Below are positions 34,533-34,971 of a stretch of DNA of 34,971 nucleotides, piece after piece; the first letter of the stretch is position 1; every line of letters starts with the position of its first letter. Origin of the DNA: Cryomorphaceae bacterium MED-G11 (lineage in GTDB: Bacteria; Bacteroidota; Bacteroidia; Flavobacteriales; Flavobacteriaceae). The notes under the pieces were generated by a model. That model worked only from the letters and a program-made list of their open reading frames with translations. It ran no database searches and was not told the origin of the DNA. The stretch lies in assembly GCA_002457075.1 (NCBI GenBank), contig NTKQ01000008.1, positions 1 through 34,971 on the forward strand. The letters are read 5' to 3'. The position numbers and the translations under genes were made by a program.

Positions 34533-34971
34533 TATATTATTTCAACTTTATTTATGTAAACATTATCTAAAGGCCAATCTCTATTATCAGTTGGTAAACT
34601 CGCTATCTGATCAACTATTTCCATTCCATCTACTACCTTTCCGAAAATAGTATAGTTTCCATTTAAGTGATGGGCTCCATCTTTTTTTTGTACTATAAAA
34701 AATTCAAAAGGAGATGCCATTTTATATGGATTATCTAATGAACTACTAGGCATACTTACCATTCCTCTTATATGAGTATGACCTTTATTAAAATCATTTG
34801 GCAAAAGATACTTTCCAATCTCTTTTCTTTTTTTTGAGATTTTAACATTATCACTGTTTCCTGCCTGAATTACAAAGTCATTTATTACTCTATAAAATTG
34901 AGTACCATCAAAATACTTTTTCTTAGTTAAGTATATAAAATTAGATCTATGATATGGTGTGTTATTAAATA
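34529..34971 (-). CDS. Peptidyl-prolyl cis-trans isomerase, cyclophilin type (partial)
   Basis: The minus-strand frame is open to the window edge, giving about 147 C-terminal residues; the N-terminus lies outside. The cyclophilin core is clear: NFIYLTKKKYFDGTQFYRVI, NDFVIQAGNS, KGHTHIRGMVSMP, the SPFEFFIVQKKDGAHHLNGNYTIFGKVVDGMEIVDQIA region, and a C-terminal beta-strand VYINKVEIIY. FYRVI supplies the usual catalytic arginine, and QAGN replaces the common QGGD. Location (cytoplasm or envelope lipoprotein) cannot be told without the N-terminus. Confidence 0.9.
   Translation of the reverse strand, partial: FNNTPYHRSNFIYLTKKKYFDGTQFYRVINDFVIQAGNSDNVKISKKRKEIGKYLLPNDFNKGHTHIRGMVSMPSSSLDNPYKMASPFEFFIVQKKDGAHHLNGNYTIFGKVVDGMEIVDQIASLPTDNRDWPLDNVYINKVEIIY

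Noticed and set aside
1-34971. Defence island, phage, transposon or CRISPR content
   Set aside because: Both strands were scanned through all gene calls; every long frame is a housekeeping or envelope gene and no repeat arrays, integrase or transposase were found.

Overview
The window is AT-rich, very densely packed chromosomal DNA from a member of the Bacteroidota, most likely a marine flavobacterium with a streamlined genome. This placement rests on the gene families (S9 lipoprotein peptidase, CarboxypepD_reg-like secreted proteins, Na+-translocating NADH:quinone reductase with ApbE, Bacteroidota-type PyrE, MurB and FtsH). It also rests on repeated exact copies of the Bacteroidota -7 promoter element TAnnTTTG just upstream of genes, and on the absence of clear Shine-Dalgarno sequences. 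It is inference from recognition, not from a database search.

Layout. 1-963: tail of a PLP-dependent serine/threonine dehydratase, a small four-helix membrane protein and tRNA-Val(GAC). 989-4174: an S9 peptidase lipoprotein diverging from a flavin reductase/O-methyltransferase pair. 4166-5954: TatA and two related CarboxypepD_reg-like secreted proteins, as one operon. 6035-8371: a PASTA membrane protein, RluD and YaaA. 8443-9884: ddl and coaD. 9855-11122: a Nudix hydrolase diverging from pyrE. 11124-11852: birA. 11891-16083: rsfS-ftsH-LUD protein-cdsA-psd operon. 16084-18711: valS. 18785-20980: aminotransferase and murB. 20982-22356: rsgA and dtd. 22406-26014: gpmI, a thioredoxin-like lipoprotein, map and a methyltransferase in overlapping succession. 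26007-32793: complete nqrABCDEF plus apbE. 32907-34532: pruA. 34529-34971: a cyclophilin cut by the window edge.

How the genes fit together. Most are housekeeping: cell wall (ddl, murB), phospholipid (cdsA, psd), CoA and biotin attachment (coaD, birA), translation quality and ribosome maturation (valS, dtd, rsgA, rsfS, rluD, map), protein export and turnover (tatA, ftsH) and the sodium-pumping respiratory entry point (nqr with its flavin transferase apbE). No mobile element, phage gene, CRISPR array or defence system was seen, and no stretch over 300 bases lacks a gene; the longest gap is about 113 bases.

The most notable signals concern gene organisation rather than a new enzyme system. All eight convergent gene junctions overlap or have at most one base between the stops. 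Several exact TAnnTTTG boxes lie only 4-8 bases before the start codon, suggesting leaderless mRNAs. A membrane-protein ATG sits two bases after the end of a tRNA gene. The nudix/pyrE divergent start codons are separated by only eight bases. I saw no convincing intrinsic terminators.
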